Source: Nocardia concava NBRC 100430 (GTDB lineage: Bacteria > Actinomycetota > Actinomycetes > Mycobacteriales > Mycobacteriaceae). From it: a stretch of 64,000 nt of DNA. Shown piece after piece: positions 17,241-25,670 of the stretch (position 1 is the stretch's first letter; each line of letters opens with the position of its first letter). Position numbers and translations under genes: made by a program. Under the pieces are notes generated by a model. That model searched no databases. It was not told where the DNA came from and saw nothing but the letters and a program-made list of their open reading frames with translations. Location of the stretch: the NCBI RefSeq assembly GCF_000308815.1, contig NZ_BAFX01000104.1, forward strand, positions 37,508 to 101,507, in the 5' to 3' direction.

Positions 17241-17357
17241 TCAGCGGCCGAAGGAACCGGTCCACAAGGTGTCGATGATGCCGTGGAAAGCGGCCGAGCC
17301 GGTGCTCAGGAGGCCGTTCAGGGCAGCGGAACCGGTGTCGATGATAACGGGGATCAT
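17241..17357 (-). CDS. 38-residue peptide built of three 11-residue repeats
   Basis: After MIPV the whole peptide is three 11-residue units: IIDTGSAALNG (5-15), LLSTGSAAFHG (16-26) and IIDTLWTGSFG (27-37), then R. AGAGG lies seven bases before the ATG, and a strong terminator lies 30 bases after the stop, so it looks like a real single-gene transcript. There is no cleavable signal peptide and no cysteine. Eleven-residue periodicity with two large aliphatics per unit is typical of amphipathic helices lying on lipid; corynebacterial PorA/PorH porins are similarly short, signal-less peptides. I do not recognise a family. Confidence 0.7.
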   Translation of the reverse strand: MIPVIIDTGSAALNGLLSTGSAAFHGIIDTLWTGSFGR

Positions 17358-17599
17358 GAAATTACCTCTTCGTGTTTTCAGGCGAGCAATCTGACATGGA
17401 GCGTATCGGGCGGGTTTCGGAGCCTGTTACGGGGATTAACGCGATGTGACCGGCGTCACGTATCAGTAATTCTGTGGCCGCGTTCATATAGGTGTCGAAT
17501 TCCCGCCATATAACGTGCCGATCACGCCCCTAATTCTGGGGGCTTATCGCGCGAAAAACCCTTGGACCAGCGAGATCTGGGGCACTACCGTCGGCTCCC

Positions 17600-18403
17600 A
17601 TGACCCTGCGCTCGATCCCCGCCTCCATGGACCCGGCGGTGGTCGCCACGATCGACGGCGAACTGGACCGGATCGTGCGCGAACACCGCGTCGACGTGCT
17701 GCTCGCCATCGAAAGCGGCAGTCGCGCCTGGGGTTTCCCGTCCCCCGACTCGGACTATGACTGCAGGTTCGTCTATCTGCGCCCGCTGGACGACTACCTG
17801 ACGCCGTGGCCGGGCCGTGATGTCATCGAGACCCCGCTGATCGGTCTGCTCGACGTCAACGGGTGGGACCTGCTCAAGGCGCTGCGGCTGCTGGTCAACG
17901 GCAACGCGGTGCTGATCGAATGGCTGATGTCGCCCATCGTCTATCGAGGTGACCCGCAATTCCGGGACGAATTGCGGACGCTCGCCGACGAAGTCGCCGA
18001 CCGCGACCGGGTGGCCCGGCACTATCTCCACCTGGGCCGCCGCCAATGGCAGCTGTTCGACTCGAATCGGTCTTTGAAGAAGGTGTTCTATTCACTGCGT
18101 CCGGCCATGGCATTGCGATGGCTGCACGAACACCCCGACAAAGCGGTGGCGCCGATGCATTTGCCGACGCTGCTCGCCGAATGCGACCTGCGGAACGATT
18201 TCGTGGCGTCCGTAGCGGAATTGACGGAATTGAAATCTCGAACTCGGGAAATGAGTTCCGGTGAAGTACCCACACCGATAGCGGAATTCGTCTCCGCCGA
18301 GTTCGAGCGGGCCGCAGTGGAATTCGTGAAATCCGACCCGGCCCAGCGGCAACATGCACAGGCTCTATCAACCGAATTCTTCCGCCGCCGCCTGCGCGGC
18401 TGA
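17600..18403 (+). CDS. RlaP/YcgL-type predicted nucleotidyltransferase
   Basis: 267 residues of the DNA-polymerase-beta-like nucleotidyltransferase family COG3541. The catalytic motif is GSRAWGF (40-46) followed by PDSDYDCRF (49-57), with two metal-binding aspartates. NVDG-type GLLDVNGWDL and NGNAVLIEWL follow as in RlaP proteins, which are linked to RNA repair in some genomes. No RtcB or RNA ligase lies nearby. ATG 17600 is used; a second in-frame ATG lies nine codons later. A 17-bp perfect terminator follows. Confidence 0.8.
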   Translation: MTLRSIPASMDPAVVATIDGELDRIVREHRVDVLLAIESGSRAWGFPSPDSDYDCRFVYLRPLDDYLTPWPGRDVIETPLIGLLDVNGWDLLKALRLLVNGNAVLIEWLMSPIVYRGDPQFRDELRTLADEVADRDRVARHYLHLGRRQWQLFDSNRSLKKVFYSLRPAMALRWLHEHPDKAVAPMHLPTLLAECDLRNDFVASVAELTELKSRTREMSSGEVPTPIAEFVSAEFERAAVEFVKSDPAQRQHAQALSTEFFRRRLRG

Positions 18404-18433
18404 AAGAATCCATCGAGCATCGGCCCGTGAAAG

Positions 18434-18472
18434 CGGCCTGCCCGGCGTGGATCAACCACGCCGGGCAGGCCG
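18434..18472. terminator. Bidirectional terminator
   Basis: A perfect 17-bp inverted repeat CGGCCTGCCCGGCGTGG with loop ATCAA, between the convergent nucleotidyltransferase and cold-shock genes. Confidence 0.92.
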
Positions 18473-18494
18473 ACTACGAATCGCGAGGGTGCGG

Positions 18495-18713
18495 CTAGCG
18501 GTGGGCTCCGGCGGTGACCCACACGGCCACGGCCTCCGGCCCCTGCTTGGTGGCCCGCGCCTCGAACTCCACCCGCTGCCCCTCGGCCAGCGACCGGAAC
18601 CCCTCCCCCGCCACCGCGGTGTACTCCACGAACACGTCGGCCCCACCCTCATCAGGGCTCAGAAACCCGAACCCCTTCTCACTGTCGAACCACTTCACCG
18701 TGCCGTGCGCCAT
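18495..18713 (-). CDS. Cold-shock domain protein
   Basis: 72 residues, one OB-fold that binds single-stranded nucleic acid and acts as an RNA chaperone. RNP1 is KGFGFL within WFDSEKGFGFLSPDEGG and RNP2 is VFVEYTAV, with Y in place of the usual H (VFVHY/FVHF). Start MAHGTVKWFD at 18713 with AGAAGG upstream. Single gene. Confidence 0.94.
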   Translation of the reverse strand: MAHGTVKWFDSEKGFGFLSPDEGGADVFVEYTAVAGEGFRSLAEGQRVEFEARATKQGPEAVAVWVTAGAHR

Positions 18714-19118
18714 TACCCGACCTTCTCGACCGTTCCGATTACCTTCACGTCCCCGCACGTGCCGCGGTCCATGGTGTCACGCCCCGCACGCCGCCCGGTC
18801 AGCCACCCGGACCGGCCGCGGCCGCACCCGCGACCGCCACGGCCCCGATGACTCACACATGTATCGAATAACCACTCCCCCGCGCATCACTCACCGAGCT
18901 CGCTCGGAGATCCACCACCACGCCCGTCGTGCGACATGCGGGATGGGCTCGGGGGTGCCTGATTCGAGGTGTTGGGTGGGCACAGGGTGGGATGGTGAGG
19001 CGGATGCCCGGGCCGTCCCTTCCTCCGGCCCGGGCACCGCGTCCCCGCATCTCGCAGTCGCGTCTCGGGCTGCGCCCTCGAGGCCCGGCGCGGGTTCTGC
19101 GGCGCGGGTGGTCACCGC
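18714..19118. other. Intergenic region with one hairpin
   Basis: 405 bases between the cold-shock and GHKL-nuclease genes. A perfect 11-bp inverted repeat TGCCCGGGCCG with a ten-base spacer at 19005-19036 could end the GHKL-nuclease transcript. The cold-shock promoter must be in the part next to 18714. No convincing gene. Confidence 0.6.
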
Positions 19119-21167
19119 TCAGCCGGCGCGCATGGTGCGGCCCTCCTCGTCGGGGGTGTCGGATCCGCGCATGGCGTAGACGCGTTCGAGGAAGTCGCGG
19201 TGGGCGCGGAGGGTGGAGTCGAGGAGTTCGCGCCAGGTGCGGCGGTCCACTCGCTGGTCGCTGACCAGGGAGGAGAGGGATGCCGGGCCCAGCTTGTCGA
19301 TGTGGTCGACGATGAAAGTGAGACGGCGGCGGGGGAATTGGGCGCCGATGCGGGGGTTCTCCTCGAGGAAGTGGTCGAGTTCGTAGAGGTAGTTGACGGC
19401 GCGGTTGTACTCCTCATCGGTGAGGTGGTAGTCCATGCGCTTGATCTCGACGATCCACAGTTCGCCGGAATCGTGCAGCAGGACGAAGTCGGGTTCGCGC
19501 TTCGGGCTGCCGATGGTGGTGGTGACCAGCGGTGTGCCGAATTTGTGTGCGTACCAGCGCTCGAAGCTGGCGCGCACGCGCTTGAGGGATTCGTTCATGC
19601 CCAGCGGCGTCCACTCGGGAGCGAGCAGCCAGGGGGCGGATTCGATCAGCTCCTGGAAGGGGCGTTCCAGGGAGCGGCGGTCGTCGATGAGCGTGCGCAG
19701 CCGGTCCACCACGGCGACGCGCTCGCTGGCGATCTGGCCCAGCGAGTAGATCTCGGCCACCCGCGCCCGCTCGAACAGCGCCACCACGACGTCCAATTCG
19801 GGATCGCCCTCCTCCTCGGCGATCTCCTTGAGGGTGTCGAGCAGGCTGCGCTGCGGGCCCAGCGACAGCGCCAGGCGCAGCATGTTCTGGATGTGCGCCG
19901 GATCGTCCAGGGAGGCACGGTCCTTGTGCGCCACCAGGATTCGCGCGGCGTCGAGCACCGAGTCGCGGAACAGGCGGTCGCCGGGGGCGATGGCGTCGAG
20001 AGTCTCGTGGATGCGGGAGCGTTCCACGAACTCCTCCCAGACCCGGCGGCGAATGGATTTCTCGCCGAGCCGGCCGATCTCCTTGATCAGCGCCCGGCCC
20101 CACTGGGCGAGGGCCTCGCCGCGCGGGGAATTCCAGATGATGTCCTGACGGTCGGAGCGGACCAGGTCGTCGTCATCGTCGAGCCAGTCCACATTGATCG
20201 CACCGACCAGGTAGGAGCGCAGTTTGAATTCGCCGGTGAATCCGGCGGAGATGCCGAAATCCCTTGTCTGCGCGACGATCTTGCCGCGGGCGTAGATGCG
20301 GACACCGGCCATCGCCTCATCGCGGTACGGCTGCTTCGAGTAGGCGATCCAGCCGGTCACCGGCAGGAACTGCCGCCCGAACCGCACCGGCACCCGGCCG
20401 ACGTCGACGCGGGTCTCCTCCATGACGTCGATGGGCAGCTGGCTGAGGATGAAGCTCTCCTGCCCGATGGCATTGCGCACCTCGACCCGCCAGTCGGTGC
20501 GCTCGATGCCGAAGCGCGAGGCCAGCTGCCGGTTCAGCTCCGTGCCCGTATTGACCCTTTTGCGAAAGAAATTGCGCAGGATGATGGTGGTGCCGCGCTT
20601 GGCCGTGAAGCTGCCGTCCAGGCGGCCGGGGCGCGGGAAGTAGTCGCTCTCGGTGTCGGAGAGCATGTCATCGAGATCCATGATGATGTGAGAGACGTTC
20701 CAGCCCAACGCTGTTCGGTCCTCGTCCCGGCTGCCCGCCGTGATCACCTCGATGGTGCGGCAGATGCCGAAGGCGGCGAGCTTGCCGATCCCCTTGCGCC
20801 CCATGACCGGCCGCCGCCGCTCCCGGGACAGATCGGAGCCGGTGCGCACCCGCCGATCCGAGCCCACCATCAGATAGTGCTCGTTGATCTCCGCCGCCGT
20901 CATCCCGTGACCGTTGTCGGAGACGACGATCTCGTACGCGGGTTCGTCTGCGGCCCTGACGGTTCCGGCCAGCATCGCACCCCAGGGCAAAGTGACCTCG
21001 ACCTCGGTGGCGTCCGCATCGTAGGAATTTGCGATCAGTTCGGCCAGTACCGCCGACACCCGGTCATACAGCCGGATGCCGAGCTTGTCGATCGCCAACC
21101 GGCTGATCCGCATCGTGTACTTGTGGTCTTCGCGATCGTGCGCGGCCACATGCACCTCGTTGTACAT
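19119..21167 (-). CDS. GHKL ATPase fused to a C-terminal PD-(D/E)XK nuclease
   Basis: 682 residues. The N-terminal GHKL (Hsp90/MutL/MORC-like) ATPase has N-box E43...N47 in AVLAELIANSYDADA, G1 box DNGHGM (84-89) and G2 box GRKGIGKL (123-130). An S5-like middle follows, then a helical region. The C-terminal domain has PDFVL (D560) and WIVEIKR (E574-x-K576), spaced as in PD-(D/E)XK nucleases; the IVEIKR form resembles Shedu/DUF4263 domains. This is ATPase and nuclease in one chain, comparable to the paraMORC/MutL-like restriction factors of Iyer et al. 2008. No partner gene adjoins it. A role in phage defence or DNA repair is inferred. Start ATG 21167. Confidence 0.8.
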   Translation of the reverse strand: MYNEVHVAAHDREDHKYTMRISRLAIDKLGIRLYDRVSAVLAELIANSYDADATEVEVTLPWGAMLAGTVRAADEPAYEIVVSDNGHGMTAAEINEHYLMVGSDRRVRTGSDLSRERRRPVMGRKGIGKLAAFGICRTIEVITAGSRDEDRTALGWNVSHIIMDLDDMLSDTESDYFPRPGRLDGSFTAKRGTTIILRNFFRKRVNTGTELNRQLASRFGIERTDWRVEVRNAIGQESFILSQLPIDVMEETRVDVGRVPVRFGRQFLPVTGWIAYSKQPYRDEAMAGVRIYARGKIVAQTRDFGISAGFTGEFKLRSYLVGAINVDWLDDDDDLVRSDRQDIIWNSPRGEALAQWGRALIKEIGRLGEKSIRRRVWEEFVERSRIHETLDAIAPGDRLFRDSVLDAARILVAHKDRASLDDPAHIQNMLRLALSLGPQRSLLDTLKEIAEEEGDPELDVVVALFERARVAEIYSLGQIASERVAVVDRLRTLIDDRRSLERPFQELIESAPWLLAPEWTPLGMNESLKRVRASFERWYAHKFGTPLVTTTIGSPKREPDFVLLHDSGELWIVEIKRMDYHLTDEEYNRAVNYLYELDHFLEENPRIGAQFPRRRLTFIVDHIDKLGPASLSSLVSDQRVDRRTWRELLDSTLRAHRDFLERVYAMRGSDTPDEEGRTMRAG

Positions 21168-21421
21168 GGTGGGCCCCCAATTGCCCTACGGGTAGCCGTC
21201 GTTCAGCTACCTCTGAATTCGATGCAACGCCGATTGATTAACAACGGGCTGAACATTTACCCACCGGTTCGTCACGGTGTGATTCCAGGATTCACCGACC
21301 GATAGCCCAAGGCAACGGCAAGGTCTCGGTTACCTCCGCGAGACCGCATGGGGCCCACGAAGAGCGGCCGCACGACCCGTTCCTCACGATCCGCTAATGA
21401 TGGGGTGGGCACTATGCGGGT

Positions 21422-22510
21422 ATGACGACCGCTCTTGCCGTGCCCGCACGCCCGCCCGCGACCGCATCCCGGATCGCGGCCATCGACGCCGCTCGCGGGC
21501 TCGCCGTGCTGGGCATGATCACCGTGCACGTCGGTGTGCTGCGGGATCCTTCGTGGACCGACCCGGGGAGCTGGCTGGGGGTGGCGGCGGGGCGGTCGTC
21601 GATTCTGTTCGCGACGCTGGCCGGGGTGTCCATCGCGCTGCTGAGCGGGCGGCGGCAGCCGCCGACCGGGGCGGAGTTGGTTTCGGTGCGATTGCGGATC
21701 CTGGTGCGCGCCTTGGTTTTGTTCGCGCTGGGCGGGCTGCTGACCGCGCTGGGGAGCGGGATCTCGGTGATTTTGCAGACCTACGCGCTGCTGTTCGCGT
21801 GCTGCCTGCCGTTTCTGCGATGGCAGCCGCGGCGGCTGCTGCTCCTGGCGGCGGGCTGGGCGGTGATCGCGCCGCCCCTGACGGCGGCCCTGGGGCAGCT
21901 GGTGTCATCGAGCTGCGAGGGCGCGGACGTCTGTTTCGGTGCGCAGGTGACTGATCTGGCGATCACCGGCGATTATCCGGGGCTGGTGTGGATGACCTTC
22001 GCGCTCACCGGACTTGCGCTGGGTCGCTGCGACCTGACCGCGACGGCGACCCGGATGCGGCTGGTCGCGGCAGGAGTACCGCTCATGGTCCTCGGATACG
22101 GCGGGGCGTGGCTACTGGGGCGCTTCGGCTCACTCGAATCGGCCGAATACCCCCAATTGCTCACGGCTGAACCGCATTCCGGATCCACCTTCGAGATCGC
22201 AGGCTCATTGGGGTTCGCGCTTACGATGATCGGCGTGCTGCTGTTCACCATGAACCTGCTGCACCCCTTGCTGTTTCCCGTCATGGCCGTCGGAACCCTG
22301 CCATTGACGGTGTATTCCGCGCACATCATCGCGGTACGCCTGCTCGGCGACGCGGTACCGGATGCAATCGTGCTGGCCGTCTTCCTGACGATCACGCTCG
22401 CGGCCTCGACGATATGGGCGCTCGTCGTCGGCCGCGGCCCGCTCGAGCGCGCCGTGTCATGGCTGTGCGACCGCGCCACCGACCGGCGAGGCGCGGTCGC
22501 CACCGCCTGA
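21422..22510 (+). CDS. Polytopic membrane acyltransferase-like protein (DUF1624/DUF418 type)
   Basis: 362 residues with about ten hydrophobic segments. The N-terminal motif SRIAAIDAARGLAVLGM with H in MITVHVG is that of heparan-alpha-glucosaminide N-acetyltransferase-like and DUF418 proteins, where the R and H are conserved. It probably acylates a cell-envelope molecule or is a permease; the substrate is unknown. ATG 21422 is the first start and lacks a clear Shine-Dalgarno. Divergent from the GHKL-nuclease gene. Confidence 0.7.
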   Translation: MTTALAVPARPPATASRIAAIDAARGLAVLGMITVHVGVLRDPSWTDPGSWLGVAAGRSSILFATLAGVSIALLSGRRQPPTGAELVSVRLRILVRALVLFALGGLLTALGSGISVILQTYALLFACCLPFLRWQPRRLLLLAAGWAVIAPPLTAALGQLVSSSCEGADVCFGAQVTDLAITGDYPGLVWMTFALTGLALGRCDLTATATRMRLVAAGVPLMVLGYGGAWLLGRFGSLESAEYPQLLTAEPHSGSTFEIAGSLGFALTMIGVLLFTMNLLHPLLFPVMAVGTLPLTVYSAHIIAVRLLGDAVPDAIVLAVFLTITLAASTIWALVVGRGPLERAVSWLCDRATDRRGAVATA

Positions 22511-22923
22511 AAGCCACGCGCAATCCACCGCCGAACCGAACCACAACCGCGCGAGACTGCATGGACGAGCCCGGAGTCGGCCGCGATTTCGTGGTGCGCG
22601 CTGCCCGGTGGGGACGACATGCGGAAAGGGATCCGGCCCTCGGGGCGTGGCCATGCGCGCCGACCGGCGGCTGGTCGGTCGGCCTCCCCGGGCCAGACCG
22701 AGGTCGTCGGCCGCGGATCGCTGGAGCGTGGGTGTCGTGAATTCGCGCTCGCGCGACCCAAGACGCGCTGCGGTCGCCGCCCGGTGACGGTCCGAAGCGA
22801 CGCGAGCTCGGGCTGAGAATGTCGAGGCCGACAGCGCTGATCGGTGACAGTTGGGTTGGATCCGGGCAGAATGCGGGTCGGCGCGGGGTGATACCCGCCA
22901 GCATGCGAGACAAGGGGAACCCG
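22511..22923. other. 413-base gap without a recognisable gene
   Basis: All frames here are Arg/Pro/Ser-rich shadows with no family motif. It should hold the promoter of the metallo-hydrolase gene; AAGGGG at its right end is that gene's Shine-Dalgarno. Confidence 0.6.
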
Positions 22924-23931
22924 GTGCCCAGTGATCAGACAATTGCCGCACGTCAGCGATTCTTCGGCGAGGATGCGGTGGATCCGGTCAGCGGGGCGGT
23001 GCGGGATGATCAGGTGCTGGTGTCCTGGTTCGGGTGTGCGAGTTTCGCGGTGGCCATGGGTGGGGTGGTGTTCCTGCTCGACGCGTGGGTGCCGCGCGGG
23101 GCGACTTCCGGATATGTGCCGACCACGCCCGCGGAGGTCGCGGCACTGGAGCCGGTGGCGATCTTCATCGGGCACGGGCATTTCGATCACGCCGCCGATG
23201 CCGGGGCGATCGCGCGGGACAGCGGGGCGGTGGTGCACGGGACCGCGGAGCATTGCGCGACGGCGCGGAAGCAGGTGAGTGGCGTCGAATTGTCTTGCAA
23301 GGAACTCGGTTCCAGCAGTTCCGCTCCCGGTGAGCGCCACGATTTCGACCTCGCTCCGGGACTGTCGGTGACCGCGATCCGGCATATCCACTCCGCGCGC
23401 ACGCCCCGGCACGAAGGGCACGACGCCTCGACCCCCGTGCGGCCCAGGCCGTGTCTGTGCGATATCCGCACGTACCCGCCGAGTCTGGCCGATGCCCGGC
23501 ATCTGGCACGCAATCTCACCGCGCCGGAGGGCGGGGTGTTGCTGTACCAGTTCCGGCTGGGCGAGTTCGTGCTGACCTGGCACGACTCCTCCGGCCCGCT
23601 GCTGGACAAGGCTCCGGCGGTGCTGGACGTGCTGCGGGAGCTGCCCGCCTCGGACGTGCACATCGGTGCGGTGCAGGGCTTCAACCAGTTCACCAATGGG
23701 CTGCGGGATCCGCGCAGCTATGTCGAGGCGCTGCGGCCGAAGGTGTTCGTGCCCAACCACCATGACAACTGGCTGCCCGTGATGACCGCGCGCGGTGAGG
23801 CGTTCCGCTCGCCCGTGCACGACGAGCTCGCCCGGATCCCCGCGGCCGAGCGGCCGGAGATCCGGATGCTGATCGACCGCGACGATTACCTCGCGCCGGG
23901 TCGGCTGGCCTTCGACATCGCGAAACACTGA
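22924..23931 (+). CDS. Metallo-beta-lactamase-fold hydrolase (UlaG-like)
   Basis: 335 residues from GTG 22924. The zinc motif is IGHGHFDHAADAG (HxHxDH). Later histidines HIHSAR, LTWHDSSGP and VFVPNHHDNW fit other metal ligands of this group. The GTG is preferred because AAGGGG lies six bases upstream; an ATG at 22903 would add seven residues. The substrate cannot be told. No linked pathway genes. Confidence 0.8.
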   Translation: MPSDQTIAARQRFFGEDAVDPVSGAVRDDQVLVSWFGCASFAVAMGGVVFLLDAWVPRGATSGYVPTTPAEVAALEPVAIFIGHGHFDHAADAGAIARDSGAVVHGTAEHCATARKQVSGVELSCKELGSSSSAPGERHDFDLAPGLSVTAIRHIHSARTPRHEGHDASTPVRPRPCLCDIRTYPPSLADARHLARNLTAPEGGVLLYQFRLGEFVLTWHDSSGPLLDKAPAVLDVLRELPASDVHIGAVQGFNQFTNGLRDPRSYVEALRPKVFVPNHHDNWLPVMTARGEAFRSPVHDELARIPAAERPEIRMLIDRDDYLAPGRLAFDIAKH

Positions 23932-23953
23932 GCGCCGCAGGCTGATTCGGCGG

Positions 23954-24403
23954 TCAGGCCGTCATGCCCGGCCCGACCTCCGGCGCCACGTCGCGGGCGG
24001 TGAGTTCCTTTCCACACGAATCGCATTCGAGCTGAACGTGGGCCTCGCCTGGGCAGTCGCGGTGGCGGTAGTACACCGGCGGGCCGTCGGGAGCCATGTA
24101 TTCGTCGCCCCAGTCCCGGAAGGCCATGAGGATCGGGTACACGTCGTGCCCCTTGGCGGTGAGCCGGTATTCCTCGTAGGTGCCGGTCTCCGTCGGCTGC
24201 TTGGTCAGTATCTGGTGCTCGACCAGGCGATCGAGGCGGTCCTGCAGCCGCCCTTTGGAGATCCCCAGGTACGCCTGAAAACCGTTGAAGCGGCGCACTC
24301 CCGAGAAGGCCGCCTTCAGGATCAGCAGCGTCCATCGGTCGCCGAAGACGACCAGTGCCCGCGTGATGGAGCACGGTTCGTCGGACAGTTCCTCGTACCG
24401 CAT
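23954..24403 (-). CDS. HxlR-family regulator with a C-terminal zinc-ribbon-like end
   Basis: 149 residues. The winged helix reads CSITRALVVFGDRWTLLILKAAF...RFNGFQAYLGISKGRLQDRL, typical of HxlR/MarR-like redox or electrophile sensors. The end RDCPGEAHVQLECDSCGKEL has the CxxC spacing of a zinc ribbon, with conserved C11 (EPCSITR) as the usual sensing cysteine. Divergent from a nitroreductase whose promoter it shares, so it probably controls that gene in response to quinones or aldehydes (inference). Confidence 0.88.
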   Translation of the reverse strand: MRYEELSDEPCSITRALVVFGDRWTLLILKAAFSGVRRFNGFQAYLGISKGRLQDRLDRLVEHQILTKQPTETGTYEEYRLTAKGHDVYPILMAFRDWGDEYMAPDGPPVYYRHRDCPGEAHVQLECDSCGKELTARDVAPEVGPGMTA

Positions 24404-24422
24404 CTTCCAATCCTAACCATCT

Positions 24423-24467
24423 GGTCCTAATATGAGACCAGTTTGGAATCGGTCTCGAAATGGGACC
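24423..24467. promoter_or_regulatory. Paired GGTC-N9-GACC operators between HxlR and nitroreductase genes
   Basis: Two dyads of the same form occur in the 83-base divergent promoter: GGTC-N9-GACC at 24423-24439 and at 24451-24467, 28 bp apart centre to centre. The first extends to CTGGTC/GACCAG. They are the likely HxlR binding sites. Confidence 0.65.
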
Positions 24468-24486
24468 ACATTCGGAGGGGTGACAC

Positions 24487-25164
24487 ATGTCCGATCGCTA
24501 TGCCGCACTGGAATCACTGCTGGCCGACCGCTATACCTGCCGGGCCTTCCGCCCGGATCCGGTCCCGCGCACGGACATCGAGGCGATCCTGCGGCTGGCG
24601 CAGCGCACGCCGTCCTGGTGCAACACCCAGCCGTGGCAGGTGGCGATCACCGAGGATCCGGCGGCGACCGATCGGTTCCGCAAGGCGTTGCTGGATCACC
24701 TGGGTGGCGCGACCATCGCGACGGACATCCCGTTCCCGGCCGCCTATGAAGGCGTCTACCGGGACCGTCGGCGTGAATGCGGCGGGGCGCTCTACACGGC
24801 TGTCGGTGTCGCCCGCGAGGACAAGGCCGGTGCGTTTCGCCAAACCATGCGCAATTTCGAGCTTTTCGACGCACCGCACGTCGCGATCCTCACCACGGAG
24901 GCGGATCTGGGGACCTACGGCGCGGTCGATTGCGGGCTGTATCTGACGTCGTTCCTGCTGGCGGCGCAGAGCCTCGGGGTGGCGACGGCGCCGCAGGCCG
25001 CGCTGGCGACCTACTCGCCGTTCCTGCGCGAATACTTCGGTCTGCCCGCGAATCGTCAGGTGATCGCCGGTGTGTCGTTCGGGTATCCCGAAACCGAGCA
25101 CGCCGCCAACAGTTTCCGGACCACCCGGGCCGAGCTCGATCAGGTGGTCACCTGGCATTCGTGA
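24487..25164 (+). CDS. Nitroreductase-family flavoenzyme
   Basis: 225 residues; FMN-dependent NAD(P)H reductase of nitro compounds or quinones. The start region DRYTCRAFRPDPVP gives the R-x-x-R-x-F/Y FMN phosphate site, RTPSWCNTQPWQV is the family signature, and SLGVATAPQAAL with GVSFGYPE closes the fold. GGAGGGG lies six bases upstream of the ATG. Paired divergently with the HxlR regulator; together they look like a small detoxification unit. Confidence 0.9.
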   Translation: MSDRYAALESLLADRYTCRAFRPDPVPRTDIEAILRLAQRTPSWCNTQPWQVAITEDPAATDRFRKALLDHLGGATIATDIPFPAAYEGVYRDRRRECGGALYTAVGVAREDKAGAFRQTMRNFELFDAPHVAILTTEADLGTYGAVDCGLYLTSFLLAAQSLGVATAPQAALATYSPFLREYFGLPANRQVIAGVSFGYPETEHAANSFRTTRAELDQVVTWHS

Positions 25165-25167
25165 GGT

Positions 25168-25665
25168 TCAGCGGAATCGGAGAACCATTGTGATGCTGGT
25201 GGTTCCGGCGATATTGGTCATCTCGGAGTCCTCGATGTCGACGAAGCCGAGGCGTCGGTAGAGCCGATACGCCGGATTCCCCTGTCGCACACTCAAACAG
25301 ACGGCGTCGTACTTATCGCGAGCGGCGTCGAGCAGGGCGGTCATCAGGGCCGTACCGAGCCCGGTGCCGCGACTCTCGGGCGCGACACCGATTGCCAGTT
25401 CCGGAGTGTCGGCGTCGATGTAGCCGTAGGCCGGATCCTCCGGGCTGAACAGCCGCAGCCACGCGGCGCCCAGCGGGACACCGTCGAATCCGCCGACCAC
25501 ACCGAGATCACCCGGAGCTCCCCAACCTTCGACGTAATGCGCGAGTTTGGGGACGTCGCCCAACTGGTCGGGGGATTCGATCCCGTTCTCGTGGGCGTAG
25601 GACGCCTCGTAGAGCATCGCCCAGAGGAGCTTCTCGTCGGCGGCCTCGGCAGATCTGACGAACAT
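25168..25665 (-). CDS. GNAT-family N-acetyltransferase
   Basis: 165 residues. Acetyl-CoA pyrophosphate loop VAPESRGTGLGTALM (motif A), preceded by the beta strand ELAIG; motif B is NPAYRLYRRLGF. The substrate is unknown. The ceramidase-like gene upstream ends five bases before this ATG, so the two are likely co-translated. Confidence 0.88.
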   Translation of the reverse strand: MFVRSAEAADEKLLWAMLYEASYAHENGIESPDQLGDVPKLAHYVEGWGAPGDLGVVGGFDGVPLGAAWLRLFSPEDPAYGYIDADTPELAIGVAPESRGTGLGTALMTALLDAARDKYDAVCLSVRQGNPAYRLYRRLGFVDIEDSEMTNIAGTTSITMVLRFR

Positions 25666-25670
25666 GTCGC

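Noticed and set aside
22392..22951. Minus-strand frames of 160-175 residues upstream of the metallo-hydrolase gene
   Set aside because: Arg/Pro/Ser-rich without any motif, and overlapping the end of a clear membrane-protein gene.
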